Source: Kutzneria sp. CA-103260
GTDB lineage: Bacteria > Actinomycetota > Actinomycetes > Mycobacteriales > Pseudonocardiaceae
Length of the DNA: 64,000 nt
NCBI RefSeq assembly: GCF_018263855.1
Contig: NZ_CP073318.1
Location: 682,001-746,000, forward strand
Direction: 5' to 3'
Shown here: piece by piece, positions 7,664-16,703 of the stretch
Layout of the letters: each line of letters begins with the position of its first letter
How positions within the stretch are numbered: the stretch's first letter is position 1
Notes under the pieces: model-generated
Database searches by the model: none
Told to the model about the DNA's origin: nothing
The model's input: the letters and a program-made list of their open reading frames with translations, nothing else
Program-made: the position numbers and the translations under genes

Positions 7664-9574
7664 TCAGTGCACTTCGAGGGTTTGGCTGGTCCAGGTGGCG
7701 TACATCTGGGTGTACTTGCCGCCGGCGGCCACGAGTTCGTCGTGGGAGCCGACTTCGACGATGCGGCCCTCGTCGACGACGACGATGCGGTCGGCCTTCA
7801 TCGCGGTGGACAGGCGGTGCGCGATGAGGATGGCGGTGCGCCGCTCCAGCAGGACGTCCAGCGCGTCCTCGATCTTGGTCTCGGACTGGAGGTCCAAATT
7901 GGACGTCGCCTCGTCCAGCACCAGAACCCGGGGCTGGGCCAGGAAAGCCCGGGCCAGGGCGACCAGTTGGCGTTCGCCGGACGACAGGGACTGCCCGCGT
8001 TCCTGGACGATGGTGTCCAGCCCCTCGGGCATGCGCTCGACCACCTCGACCAGGCCGACGGCCCGCAGCGCGTCCCAGACCTGCTCGTCGGAGGCGTCGG
8101 GGCTGGCGAAGCGGATGTTGTCGCGCAGCGGCCCGGCGAACAGGAAGGGCTCCTGCGGCACGACGCCGAGCTGATGGCGCAGCGACTCGATGCGCACGGA
8201 CCGGAGGTCGTGGCCGTCGATGAGCACCCGGCCGGCGGTGGGGTCGTAGAACCGGGTCACCAGCTTGGCCAGGGTGGACTTGCCGGCGCCGGTGGGCCCG
8301 ACGAAGGCCACGGTCTCGCCGGCCCGGATGTCCAGGGAGACATCGGAGATCACCGGACGATCGGCGAGGTAGCCGAAGGTGACGTCGTCGAAGGTGATCT
8401 CACCCTGGATCGGCGGCAGGTCGACGGCCTCGTCCGACTCCAGCACGTCCGGCTTGGTGCCCAGCAGCGACTTCAGCTTGGTGATGGACGACTGCCCCTG
8501 CTGGTACATGTTGTACAGCTGCACCAGCTGCTGGATGGGCTGGAAGAACGCGCCCATGTACAGCAGGAACGCCACCAGCTCGCCGATGGTCAGCTGGCCG
8601 GCCGACACCATGCCGGCGCCGATGGCCAGCAGGGCCAGCTGACCGGCCACGCCGACGACCTGGGTGCCGGGGCCGTAGATCGAGTTGATCCGTCCGGTCT
8701 GGACGTTGGTGTCGTAGTACTTGCCGGTCACCTGTCGGTGGTGCGCGGTGTTGTGCCGCTGGCGGTTGTGCGCGGTGACGATGCGAACACCCTGCAGGCT
8801 CTCGGAGAGGTCGGCGAGCACGTTGGCGATGTTGTCCCGCACCCGCACGTAGCCCTTGCTGGACGCGCGGTGGAACCACAGCGACATCACGGTCAGGATC
8901 GGCACCACCAGCACGACGGTGATCAGCGCCAGCCGCACGTCGTAGGTGAACAGCACCACGGTCACCACGACCATGGTCAGGCCCTGGATGGCGAACTGCA
9001 CCAGGCCGTCCTGCAGAAGCTGTTGCAGGTTCTCGATGTCGCTGGTCATCCGGGTCATGATCACGCCGGCCTTCTCGCCGGTGTAGAAGTCCAGCGACAG
9101 CCGCTGCAACTGGGTGAACACCCGCACCCGCAGGTCGTTCATCACCCACGCGGCGATCCGCCCGGTGACCTTGACCCGCGCCGCCTGGGCGATGCCGGTG
9201 ACCAGCAGGCTGGCCAGGTACACGCCGGCGACCACGAACAGCACCGTGTAGTCCTTGGCGATGATGCCGTCGTCGATGCCGATCTGGGTCAGCTTCGGCG
9301 CGGCCTGCAAGGACAAGGCCTCCAGGACCACCAGCACGCCGGCCAGCAGCGCCATCGCCCAGTACGGCCGGACCAGCCGCCGCAGGCTCAGCTTGGCGCC
9401 GTCGGGATCGGGCCGGCCGTGCTCGAAGACGACCTCCGGCTCCGGGTGCTCCGGCTCGGTCTTGAGCAGCTTGTCCACGCCGGCCTGCATCTCCGACGGC
9501 ACGCCGGCGAACGGCAGCCCGCCCGCCCCGCCCCGGCCGCCGAACATCGGACCGCCACCTCCGGGAAACGTCAT
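7664..9574 (-). CDS. ABC exporter subunit with canonical ATPase site
   Basis: Half-transporter of 636 residues: a glycine-rich N-terminal tail, a six-helix exporter membrane domain (about 60-370) and a nucleotide-binding domain with Walker A GPTGAGKST (426-434), Q-loop VVPQEPFLF, signature LSSGE (530-534), Walker B VLVLDEATSNLD (catalytic Glu 555) and H-loop His 586. Its start codon overlaps the previous gene's stop by 4 bases. That partner has a degenerate catalytic site, so the pair should form a heterodimeric multidrug/lipid-type exporter. The MarR gene at the head of the operon fits drug- or metabolite-induced expression. Substrate unknown. Confidence 0.93.
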   Translation of the reverse strand: MTFPGGGGPMFGGRGGAGGLPFAGVPSEMQAGVDKLLKTEPEHPEPEVVFEHGRPDPDGAKLSLRRLVRPYWAMALLAGVLVVLEALSLQAAPKLTQIGIDDGIIAKDYTVLFVVAGVYLASLLVTGIAQAARVKVTGRIAAWVMNDLRVRVFTQLQRLSLDFYTGEKAGVIMTRMTSDIENLQQLLQDGLVQFAIQGLTMVVVTVVLFTYDVRLALITVVLVVPILTVMSLWFHRASSKGYVRVRDNIANVLADLSESLQGVRIVTAHNRQRHNTAHHRQVTGKYYDTNVQTGRINSIYGPGTQVVGVAGQLALLAIGAGMVSAGQLTIGELVAFLLYMGAFFQPIQQLVQLYNMYQQGQSSITKLKSLLGTKPDVLESDEAVDLPPIQGEITFDDVTFGYLADRPVISDVSLDIRAGETVAFVGPTGAGKSTLAKLVTRFYDPTAGRVLIDGHDLRSVRIESLRHQLGVVPQEPFLFAGPLRDNIRFASPDASDEQVWDALRAVGLVEVVERMPEGLDTIVQERGQSLSSGERQLVALARAFLAQPRVLVLDEATSNLDLQSETKIEDALDVLLERRTAILIAHRLSTAMKADRIVVVDEGRIVEVGSHDELVAAGGKYTQMYATWTSQTLEVH

Positions 9575-11379
9575 CGCGCCACACCCCCCAGTTCCTCCAC
9601 GCCAAGGGCATCAACATTCGCCTGCGCCAGCACTTCGGCGTACAAGGGCGTGCTCTCCAACAGTTCCGTGTGCGTGCCGTCGGCCACGATCCGGCCGCCG
9701 TCCATCAGCACCACCCGGTCGGCCAGGCTGATCGTGGACAGCCGGTGCGCGATGATCAACGTGGTCCGGCCGGCGAACAGGGTCCGCAGCCCGGCGTGGA
9801 TCTCCTGCTCCACCTGGACGTCGATGGCGCTGGTGGCGTCGTCGAGGATCAGCACCGGCGGGTTGACCAGCAGCGTCCGGGCGATCGCGATGCGCTGGCG
9901 CTGCCCGCCGGACAACGTGTAGCCGCGCTCGCCGACCACGGTGTCGTAGCCCTCGGACAGCTCGCTGATGAACTCGTGCGCGCCGGCCAGCCGGGCCACC
10001 AGTTCGATCTCCGCGATCTCCGCGTCCGGCCGCCCGTAGGCGATGTTGTCCCGCACCGACGCGGAGAACAGGAACGGCTCGTCCAGCACGACGCCGACGC
10101 TGTCGCGCAGGCTGTGCAGGGCCAGGTTCCGCACGTCGTGCCCGTCGACGGTGACCGACCCCTCGCGCACGTCGTAGAACCGCGGCAGCAGTCGGGCCAC
10201 AGTGGACTTTCCGCTGCCGGTCCGGCCGACCAGCGCCACGGTCTCGCCGCTGTCCATCCGCAGCGAGAACCCGTCCAGCACATCGGGTCCGTCGCCGTAG
10301 CCGAACCGGACGTCGTGGAACTCCACGTCGCCTCGGGCGTCGGTCAGCGCGACGGCGGCCGGGGCGTCCACGATCTCCGGCTTCTCGTCCAGCACCTCGT
10401 ACAGGCGCTTGGCCGAGGCCGCGGCCCGCTGACCCATCATGATGAGCATGCCGAGCATGGTGAACGGGATCTGCAGCATCATCAGGTAGGAGTTGAAGGC
10501 CAGGATGGCGCCGACGCCCAGACTGCCCTGGATGGCCAGGAATCCGCCGTACAGCAGCACGATCGCCATGCCCACGCGGGGCAGGTTCTGCGCGGCCGGC
10601 GTCCACCGGGCCCGCAGGTCGGCGTCCTTGACGTAGGCCCAGCGCACCTTGATGGCGGCCCGTTGCAGCAGCGACAGCTGCCGCCGTTCGGCCGCGAACG
10701 ACTTGACCACGCGCACGCCGTTGACGTTCTCGTCGACCACGGTCGCCACGTCGGCCAGCCGGGCCTGGATCAGCCACGACACCGGGAACATCGAGCGCTG
10801 CATCTGCCGGCTGGTCACGAACACCAGCGGCATCGGCAGCATGGCCAGGATGGCCAGCGGCACGCTGATCGCCAGCATGTAGCCGAAGGCGACCACCGCG
10901 ATGCCGCACTGCACCAGCATGAACGGCGCGAAGGCCAGGTACATTTGCACCGAGCGGATGTCGGAGTTGGCCCGGGAGATCAGCTGCCCGGTCTGGGACC
11001 GGTCGTAGAACGGGAACGACAGCCCGGTCAGGTGCTCGTACATCAGGTTCCGCATGTCGTACTCGATCTTGTACGCGGTGCGGAACAGCAGTTGCCGGGC
11101 CAAGAACCCGGCGATCAGCATCACCGCGGTCAGCCCGATCAGCCACCACAGGTAGTCGGCCAGCGGCACCTTGTGAGTGATGATCGAGTTGTCCAGCGCG
11201 TCCTGGATCAGGGTCGGCACCTGCACCGACACCAACAGGCTCAGCGCCGACGAGGCCAGCGCGGTGCCGAACATCCACTTGTGCGCCTTGAGCAGCGGCA
11301 GCGCCCGCCGCAGCCAGGACCGGCTCGGATCGGGATCGATCACGGCGGTCGGCGGCGGATACGTCTTGCTCACCGGCAT
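9571..11379 (-). CDS. ABC exporter subunit with degenerate ATPase site
   Basis: Half-transporter of 602 residues beginning MPVSKTYPPP at ATG 11379 after a GAGGGGGG ribosome site. Six-helix membrane domain, then Walker A GRTGSGKST (385-393), signature LSGGQ (489-493) and H-loop His 545. The Q-loop glutamine is replaced by Asp (VVLDEPFLF, about residue 433) and the catalytic glutamate after Walker B is Asp (VLILDDATS, residue 514). This is the pattern of the non-catalytic subunit in heterodimeric exporters such as TM287/288 (family knowledge). It overlaps the MarR gene upstream by 10 bases and the canonical subunit downstream by 4, so the three genes form one transcript. Confidence 0.93.
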   Translation of the reverse strand: MPVSKTYPPPTAVIDPDPSRSWLRRALPLLKAHKWMFGTALASSALSLLVSVQVPTLIQDALDNSIITHKVPLADYLWWLIGLTAVMLIAGFLARQLLFRTAYKIEYDMRNLMYEHLTGLSFPFYDRSQTGQLISRANSDIRSVQMYLAFAPFMLVQCGIAVVAFGYMLAISVPLAILAMLPMPLVFVTSRQMQRSMFPVSWLIQARLADVATVVDENVNGVRVVKSFAAERRQLSLLQRAAIKVRWAYVKDADLRARWTPAAQNLPRVGMAIVLLYGGFLAIQGSLGVGAILAFNSYLMMLQIPFTMLGMLIMMGQRAAASAKRLYEVLDEKPEIVDAPAAVALTDARGDVEFHDVRFGYGDGPDVLDGFSLRMDSGETVALVGRTGSGKSTVARLLPRFYDVREGSVTVDGHDVRNLALHSLRDSVGVVLDEPFLFSASVRDNIAYGRPDAEIAEIELVARLAGAHEFISELSEGYDTVVGERGYTLSGGQRQRIAIARTLLVNPPVLILDDATSAIDVQVEQEIHAGLRTLFAGRTTLIIAHRLSTISLADRVVLMDGGRIVADGTHTELLESTPLYAEVLAQANVDALGVEELGGVAR

Positions 11380-11837
11380 TCCCCCCTCTGCGCGCCCTCG
11401 CGGGCGGCCCATTCGGCTTGTCTCGCGCTCACCAGCGCCTGGTGCCACAGCGTCAGCGCGGCCATCGCGAGCTCGGCCTGCTCCTCGTCGAGGAACGAGG
11501 CCAGCCCGGCGAGCTGCCCGCGGATCGCGTCGTTCGCGGTGGCCAGCAGGTGCCGGCCCGCGTCGGTGACCTCGTGCGTGACCTTGCGCCGGTCGGTCGG
11601 GTCCGGCTCGCGTCGCACGTACCCGCCCGCGACCAGGCCGTCCATCACCGCGGTGACGGTGGCCGGCTTGACCGACAGCATCCACGCCACCCGCGACGCC
11701 GTCGACGGATTTCCCGCCGTCAGCACCGACAGCATCCGGTACTGGGGCAGCGTCAGCTCGACGCGGAGCAGGGCGCGCTCGGCGACTCGGGCCAGCCGGG
11801 CCAGCACCATGCCCGGTTCGACTGTTTCGGGTGTCAC
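11370..11837 (-). CDS. MarR family regulator
   Basis: Winged-helix regulator of 155 residues, the usual MarR size, with LTLPQYRMLSVL, ASRVAWMLSVKPATVTAVMDGLVAGGYVRRE and DPTDRRKVTHEVTDAGR (the beta-wing DxRRxx signature). The start is GTG 11835-11837; no Shine-Dalgarno sequence is seen, so the mRNA may be leaderless. It heads the operon with the two ABC exporter genes, overlapping the next by 10 bases, and is most likely a self-regulating repressor relieved by an exporter substrate. An interrupted GTAT-CAA-ATAC inverted repeat just upstream (11847-11857) is a candidate operator. Confidence 0.9.
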   Translation of the reverse strand: MTPETVEPGMVLARLARVAERALLRVELTLPQYRMLSVLTAGNPSTASRVAWMLSVKPATVTAVMDGLVAGGYVRREPDPTDRRKVTHEVTDAGRHLLATANDAIRGQLAGLASFLDEEQAELAMAALTLWHQALVSARQAEWAAREGAQRGECR

Positions 11838-11984
11838 ATATTCAGGGTATCAAATACTGAGTCTGTATCCGTAGTTGTGGATGTACGGGGTTTCCCGGAT
11901 GTCTTGACCACGCGTCAGGCAGCACCATTGCCGTGCCCGGGGGGACTGGGCACGCAACACAGGGTGAGGGGAAAGAGGACGGGG

Positions 11985-12299
11985 ATGGCATCGCAGGACG
12001 TGGCCACGGCCGTGGCGGGACTCGACGAGTCGCTCCAGGCGCTGCCGGCCACGATGATCAGCGCGCTGAACGGCTGGCGCCTGGTCAACCCGGAGCACGA
12101 CCCGTGCGACCCGACCAGCCAGGAGACCTACTCCTTCCCGGAGTGGCTGGTGCGGTCGAGCGTGCGGGCCGGCCGGGCCGAGGCGATGGCCACCGCCGCC
12201 CTGGAGGCGGTCAAGGCATTGGCCGCCGTCCAACCGGGGCTCGACCCGCAGCAGGTGCTCGAACTCATCGAGCGCCGGGTCGACGCCGCGATCTCCTGA
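11985..12299 (+). CDS. Hypothetical protein, 104 residues
   Basis: Not recognised. From ATG 11985 (MASQDVATAVAG), preceded by a GAAAGAGGA ribosome site, it encodes a soluble, mostly helical and acidic protein with no signal peptide, membrane segment or cysteine pair; there is one cysteine in HDPCDPTSQETYSFPEW. The C-terminal half (VRAGRAEAMATAALEAVKAL) looks like an amphipathic helix. It stands divergent from the MarR-ABC operon and ends at a clear terminator. Codon usage matches its neighbours, which supports a real gene. Confidence 0.6.
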   Translation: MASQDVATAVAGLDESLQALPATMISALNGWRLVNPEHDPCDPTSQETYSFPEWLVRSSVRAGRAEAMATAALEAVKALAAVQPGLDPQQVLELIERRVDAAIS

Positions 12300-12327
12300 T
12301 TGGCCGGGGAGGGCCGGTCAGGAGCGC

Positions 12328-12427
12328 CCTGAAGGGGATTCCGACCCGTCGGGTGGGGGCCGGAGTCCCCTTCAGGTGGACGGCCGAGCTCGCGGCGGTC
12401 GTCAGGAAGTCCGAGCAACTCGGACTT
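12328..12427. terminator. Bidirectional terminator: two stem-loops between convergent genes
   Basis: CCTGAAGGGGATTCCG at 12328-12343 pairs with 12361-12376 with one mismatch, and AAGTCCGAG at 12407-12415 pairs perfectly with 12419-12427 around a three-base loop. They fill the space between the convergent hypothetical gene and the helicase gene. No T-tract follows, as is common at high G+C. Confidence 0.7.
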
Positions 12428-12445
12428 GAGGGGTGAACGGCCGCG

Positions 12446-14953
12446 TCAGGCGGTCGTGAGAGGTCCGACGTCCGTGACGGTGATCGCCGCCGTCCCGGAT
12501 TCGTCGGACCCGAGCAGGTCCACCTCGGCGCTGATGCCCCAGTCGTGGTCGCCGTCGGGGTCGTCGAACACCTGCCGGACCAGCCAGCGCTCCGGCTCGA
12601 TCTCGATCTGCAGCAGCTGCGGCCCACGCGAGTTGGGCCCGGTGCCGATCCGGTCGTACTCCTCGAAGTACGGCTCCAGCGCCTCCTGCCAGGCCTGCGC
12701 GTCCCAGCCGTACTCGGCGTCCAGCTCGCCCAGGTCGTAGTAGCGGCGCAGCGCGGCCAGCTCGACCCGGCGGAACAGGGCGTTGCGCACCAGCACCCGG
12801 AAGGCCCGCTCGTTGGTGGTGACCGCCGGCGGCCGCTCGTCGATCGGCTTCTCGAGCTGCTCCTCGGGGTTGGCCAGCTTCTCCCACTCGTCGATGAGGC
12901 TGGAGTCGACCTGCCGGACCAGCTCGCCCAGCCACTCCACCAGGTCGGTGAGCTCCTCGGTCTTGGCCTCGTCCGGCACGGTCTGGCGCAGCGCCTTGAA
13001 CGCGTCGGCCAGGTAGCGCAGCACCAGGCCCTCGGACCGGGCCAGCTGGTAGAAGCCGATGTACTCGGTGAAGGTCATGGCCCGCTCGAACATGTCGCGG
13101 ACCACGGCCTTGGGCGACAGGTGGTGGTCGAGCACCCACGGATGCCCGCGCCGGTAGGCGTCGTAGGCGGCGTTGAGCAGTTCCTCCAGCGGCTTCGGGT
13201 ACGTGACGTCCTCGAGCAGCGCCATCCGCTCGTCGTACTCGATGCCGTCGGCCTTCATCTTGTTGACGGCGTCGCCACGGGCCTTGAACTGTTGTGCCGA
13301 CAACACCTGGCGCGGATCGTCCAGGGTCGCCTCGATGATCGACACCACGTCCAGCGCGTACGTGGGCGAGTCCCGGTCCAGCAGGTCGACCGAGGCCAGC
13401 GCCAGCGGCGACAGCGGCTGGTTGAGCGCGAAGTCCAGCTGGAGGTCGACGGTGACGCGGATGGTGCGGCCCTGCTCGTCGGGCTCGTCCAGCTTCTCCA
13501 CCACGCCGGCGGCCAGTAGCGCCTTGTACATGGCGATGGCCCGCCGGATCAGCCGGATCTGCGACTTGCGGTCCTCGTGGTTGTCCTCCAGCAGGTGCCG
13601 CATGGCCTGGAAGGCGTCGCCGGGCCGGCCGATCACGTTCAGCAGCATGGAGTGGCTGACCTGGAAGCTGGAGGTCAGCGGCTCCGGCTCGGCCTCGACC
13701 AGCCGGGTGAAGGTGGCCTCGCCCCAGGACACGAAGCCCTCCGGCGGCTTCTTGCGCACCACCTTGCGCCGCTTCTTCGGGTCGTCGCCGGCCTTGGCCA
13801 GGGCCTTCTCGTTCTCCACCACGTGCTCGGGGGCCTGCACCACCACCATGCCGACGGTGTCGTAGCCGGCCCGGCCGGCGCGGCCGGCGATCTGGTGGAA
13901 CTCGCGGGCCTTGAGGTGGCGGGTGCGCACCCCGTCGTACTTGGACAGGGCCGTGAACAGCACGGTGCGGATGGGCACGTTGATGCCGACGCCGAGGGTG
14001 TCCGTGCCGCAGATGATCTTCAGCAGGCCGGCCTGGGCCAGCCGCTCGACCAGCCGCCGGTACTTGGGCAGCATGCCGGCGTGGTGCACGCCGATGCCGT
14101 GCCGGACCAGGCGGGACAGCGTCTTGCCGAAGCCCGAGCTGAACCGGAACCGGCCGATCAGCTCGGCGATCGCGTCCTTCTCGGCCCGGGTGGAGACGTT
14201 GATGCTCATCAGCGCCTGCGCCCGCTCGATGGCCGCGGCCTGGGTGAAGTGCACGACGTAGACCGGGGCCTGCTTGGTCTGGAGCAATTCCTCCAGAGTC
14301 TCCTGCAGCGGCGTCAGCACGTAGCTGAAGTGCAGCGGCACCGGCCGTTCGGCGTTCTTGACCACGGCGGTGGCCCGGCCGGTGCGGCGGGTCAGGTCCT
14401 TCTCGAACCGGGTGACGTCGCCGAGGGTGGCCGACATCAGCACGAACTGGGCCTTGGGCAGCTCCAGCAGCGGCACCTGCCAGGCCCAGCCGCGGTCCGG
14501 CTCGGAGTAGAAGTGGAACTCGTCCATCACGACCTGGCCGACGTCGGCCTCGGCGCCGTCGCGCAGCGCGATGTTGGCCAGGATCTCCGCGGTGCAGCAG
14601 ATGATCGGCGCGGTCTCGTTGACGCTGGCGTCGCCGGTGAGCATGCCGACCTTGTCCGCGCCGAAGGTTTCGCACAGCGCGAAGAACTTCTCCGACACCA
14701 GGGCCTTGATCGGCGCGGTGTAGAACGTCCGCACGCCGTTGGCCAGCGCGGCGAAGTGCGCGCCGGCGGCGACGAGGCTCTTGCCGGAGCCGGTCGGCGT
14801 GCTGAGGATGACGTTCGAGCCGGAGACGACCTCGATCAGCGCCTCCTGCTGGTGCGGGTAGAGCGACAGGCCCTGCCCGTCCGCCCAGGCGGAGAAGGCT
14901 TCGTAGAGGGCGTCCGGGTCGTTGTCGCCGGGCAGCTGGTCGGTGAGCGTCAT
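12446..14953 (-). CDS. DEAD/DEAH-box Ski2-like RNA helicase, DUF3516 type
   Basis: Superfamily-2 helicase of 835 residues. Q/P-loop segment LYPHQQEALI and Walker A TPTGSGKS (52-59), DEFH box (144-147), motif III MSAT (173-176), a second RecA domain with GVHHAGMLPKYRRLVE, DTLGVGINVPIRTVLF and motif VI FHQIAGRAGRAGYDTVG, then a long C-terminal region (about 430-835) matching the DUF3516 extension found in actinobacterial relatives. The Ski2-like HHAG and QIAGRAGR motifs suggest unwinding of structured RNA, possibly in mRNA decay or rRNA processing; the biological target is unknown. Start ATG 14953; no operon partner, with a terminator downstream. Confidence 0.92.
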   Translation of the reverse strand: MTLTDQLPGDNDPDALYEAFSAWADGQGLSLYPHQQEALIEVVSGSNVILSTPTGSGKSLVAAGAHFAALANGVRTFYTAPIKALVSEKFFALCETFGADKVGMLTGDASVNETAPIICCTAEILANIALRDGAEADVGQVVMDEFHFYSEPDRGWAWQVPLLELPKAQFVLMSATLGDVTRFEKDLTRRTGRATAVVKNAERPVPLHFSYVLTPLQETLEELLQTKQAPVYVVHFTQAAAIERAQALMSINVSTRAEKDAIAELIGRFRFSSGFGKTLSRLVRHGIGVHHAGMLPKYRRLVERLAQAGLLKIICGTDTLGVGINVPIRTVLFTALSKYDGVRTRHLKAREFHQIAGRAGRAGYDTVGMVVVQAPEHVVENEKALAKAGDDPKKRRKVVRKKPPEGFVSWGEATFTRLVEAEPEPLTSSFQVSHSMLLNVIGRPGDAFQAMRHLLEDNHEDRKSQIRLIRRAIAMYKALLAAGVVEKLDEPDEQGRTIRVTVDLQLDFALNQPLSPLALASVDLLDRDSPTYALDVVSIIEATLDDPRQVLSAQQFKARGDAVNKMKADGIEYDERMALLEDVTYPKPLEELLNAAYDAYRRGHPWVLDHHLSPKAVVRDMFERAMTFTEYIGFYQLARSEGLVLRYLADAFKALRQTVPDEAKTEELTDLVEWLGELVRQVDSSLIDEWEKLANPEEQLEKPIDERPPAVTTNERAFRVLVRNALFRRVELAALRRYYDLGELDAEYGWDAQAWQEALEPYFEEYDRIGTGPNSRGPQLLQIEIEPERWLVRQVFDDPDGDHDWGISAEVDLLGSDESGTAAITVTDVGPLTTA

Positions 14954-14993
14954 GATGGCTTGATCGTGCCCTGTCGTCGGGGTCGGATGCGAA

Positions 14994-15488
14994 TCAACGG
15001 TGGTCGCCGAGGGCCAGCAGCACCTCGCGCAGCGCGTCGGCGGCCGCTCGCGCGGTCTCCGGCGGCACGCTCTTGAGCAGCTTGCGCTGCGCTTCGGTGC
15101 TGGCCCGGACGGCGGCCTCGGCCGTGTCGACGCCCTCCGGGGTCAGCTGGACCCAGCTGGAGCGGGCGTCGTCCGGGTCGGCCTCGCGGGCGATCAGGCC
15201 TTCGGCGGTCAGCCGCCGCAGCACGTTGCTGGTGCCGCCGGAGGACAGCAGCAGCCGGGCCGCCAGGTCGGTCGGGCGCAGCCGGTAGGGCTCGCCGGTG
15301 GACCGCAGCACCGCCAGCACGTCGTAGTCCGCCTTGGTCAGGCCGAACCGGGTCAGCTGGGTGTTGGTCGCCTCGGCCAGCAGCGTGTAGAGGCGGCCGG
15401 TGCGCTTGGACAGCTCCAGCTCGATGCCGGCGACCTCGGGCAGCTGGCCGCGCCAGGCGTCGAGAATGCCGTCGACCACGTCCCGCAT
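14994..15488 (-). CDS. MarR family regulator (amidohydrolase-linked)
   Basis: Winged-helix protein of 164 residues from ATG 15488 (MRDVVDGILDAWRG). Recognition region LRPTDLAARLLLSSGGTSNVLRRLTAEGLIARE and wing DPDDARSSWVQLTPEG are standard MarR. It is divergent from the amidohydrolase gene, and the 72-bp shared promoter region contains AAAGCTTT palindromes that are its likely operators. The regulated function is inferred to be the hydrolase, with its substrate or product as ligand. Confidence 0.88.
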   Translation of the reverse strand: MRDVVDGILDAWRGQLPEVAGIELELSKRTGRLYTLLAEATNTQLTRFGLTKADYDVLAVLRSTGEPYRLRPTDLAARLLLSSGGTSNVLRRLTAEGLIAREADPDDARSSWVQLTPEGVDTAEAAVRASTEAQRKLLKSVPPETARAAADALREVLLALGDHR

Positions 15489-15512
15489 GTCACTCAGGGT
15501 AGCTTGCGTGGC

Positions 15513-15546
15513 GAAAGCTTTCAGTATAGCTTTTAGAAAAGCTTTC
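15513..15546. promoter_or_regulatory. Operator cluster of AAAGCTTT palindromes
   Basis: Between the divergent MarR and amidohydrolase genes lie the perfect palindrome GAAAGCTTTC (15513-15522), a second AAAGCTTT (15538-15545) and, overlapping it, AGCTTTT-AG-AAAAGCT (15528-15543). The A+T-rich block interrupts G+C-rich DNA and sits 15-50 bp before both starts, the usual place for autoregulating MarR operators. Confidence 0.6.
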
Positions 15547-15560
15547 TCGGGAGGTTTGTC

Positions 15561-16703
15561 GTGCTGGTGATCAAGGGTGGGCACGTGCTCGGCGTGGGGA
15601 TCGCCGATGTGGTGGTCGACGGCGGCGTGATCGTGCGGATCGGGGTCGGGTTGGCCGCGCCGGAGGTGATCGACGCGTCCGGTCTGGTGGTGCTGCCCGG
15701 TTTTGTGGACACCCATCGGCATCTGGTGCAGGCCGCCCTGCGGGGGAGTGGGGCCGATCTGCCCATCGACGTCTATCTGTCCGATGTGTTGCCCCGCAAC
15801 CAGTCCATGTCGCGTTCGGAGGTGCACGCCTCGGTGCTGCTCGGGGCCGTTGAGGCCTTGAACGCCGGTGTGACCACCGTGCTGGACTGGGGGCATGTGG
15901 GCGATCCGGCCGTCGCCTTTGAGGCCTTGACCGCCTCAGGCATTCGGGCCCTCTTCGGCGTCTACCCCGACGAGGTGCACCGCTTCGCGTCGTCTGCTGG
16001 GCTGGTCACCGCCGCCGTCTCTTCTCTCGGGCCCAGCATGTCCTTTGAGGACAGTGCTCGGCACATCGCCTTGGCCCGTTCGCTCGGCTTGCTGACCACC
16101 ATGCACGTCAACGGCACCGGCGTCGTGGCCCGGATGGCCGATCTGCTCGGCCCCGACCTGCATTTCGTGCACGGCAACAAGTTGACTGATGAGGAGTTGC
16201 GGCTGCTCGCCGCCGCCGGCTCCGGCCTCACCGTCACGCCGGTCGTCGAATCCGTGATGGGCCACGGCGTTCCCGCCTACGGCCGCTTCTCCGCCGCCGG
16301 CGGCGCGCCCGCCCTCGGTGTCGACGTCGTGATCAACTCCTCCGCCGACATGTTCGAGCAGATGCGCGCCGCGCTGTGGCTGGAACGGTTGGGCGGCAAC
16401 GATCTGGCCGCCGCATCGCTGCTCGTGTCGGCCAGCCTGGACGGTGCCCGCGCCATCGGCCTCGATGGCTCGATCGGTTCCCTGTCTGTCGGCAAGCGGG
16501 CGGATATCGTGCTGCTGGACGGGTTCGGTCACCTGCCTTCTGACCTGGTGGCCGGTGGCATTGTCGCCACCGCCGGCGTCTCCGACGTGCGGACCGTGCT
16601 GGTCGACGGCCGTGTCGTCAAACGTGATGGCGTCATGGTCGATCACGACCTTGCGGCGCTGCGTGCGGCGGTCGGATCGGTGGCCCGGAAAGTGTTGGCC
16701 TAG
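15561..16703 (+). CDS. Amidohydrolase superfamily metal-dependent hydrolase
   Basis: Cytosolic TIM-barrel hydrolase/deaminase of 380 residues. GTG 15561 follows a GGGAGG ribosome site. Metal ligands of the ATZ/TRZ-SsnA branch can be seen: VLPGFVDTHRHLVQ (HxH), MHVNGTGV, HFVHGNKLTDEEL and, near the C-terminus, VVINSSADMFEQ; the flanking small beta-sandwich ends with LSVGKRADIVLLDG and VRTVLVDGRVV. Likely hydrolyses or deaminates a heterocyclic or amide compound under control of the divergent MarR. It is shorter than typical SsnA proteins (about 440-450), mainly because loops between the metal motifs are reduced. Its stop codon shares CTAG with the convergent acetyltransferase gene. Confidence 0.85.
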   Translation: MLVIKGGHVLGVGIADVVVDGGVIVRIGVGLAAPEVIDASGLVVLPGFVDTHRHLVQAALRGSGADLPIDVYLSDVLPRNQSMSRSEVHASVLLGAVEALNAGVTTVLDWGHVGDPAVAFEALTASGIRALFGVYPDEVHRFASSAGLVTAAVSSLGPSMSFEDSARHIALARSLGLLTTMHVNGTGVVARMADLLGPDLHFVHGNKLTDEELRLLAAAGSGLTVTPVVESVMGHGVPAYGRFSAAGGAPALGVDVVINSSADMFEQMRAALWLERLGGNDLAAASLLVSASLDGARAIGLDGSIGSLSVGKRADIVLLDGFGHLPSDLVAGGIVATAGVSDVRTVLVDGRVVKRDGVMVDHDLAALRAAVGSVARKVLA

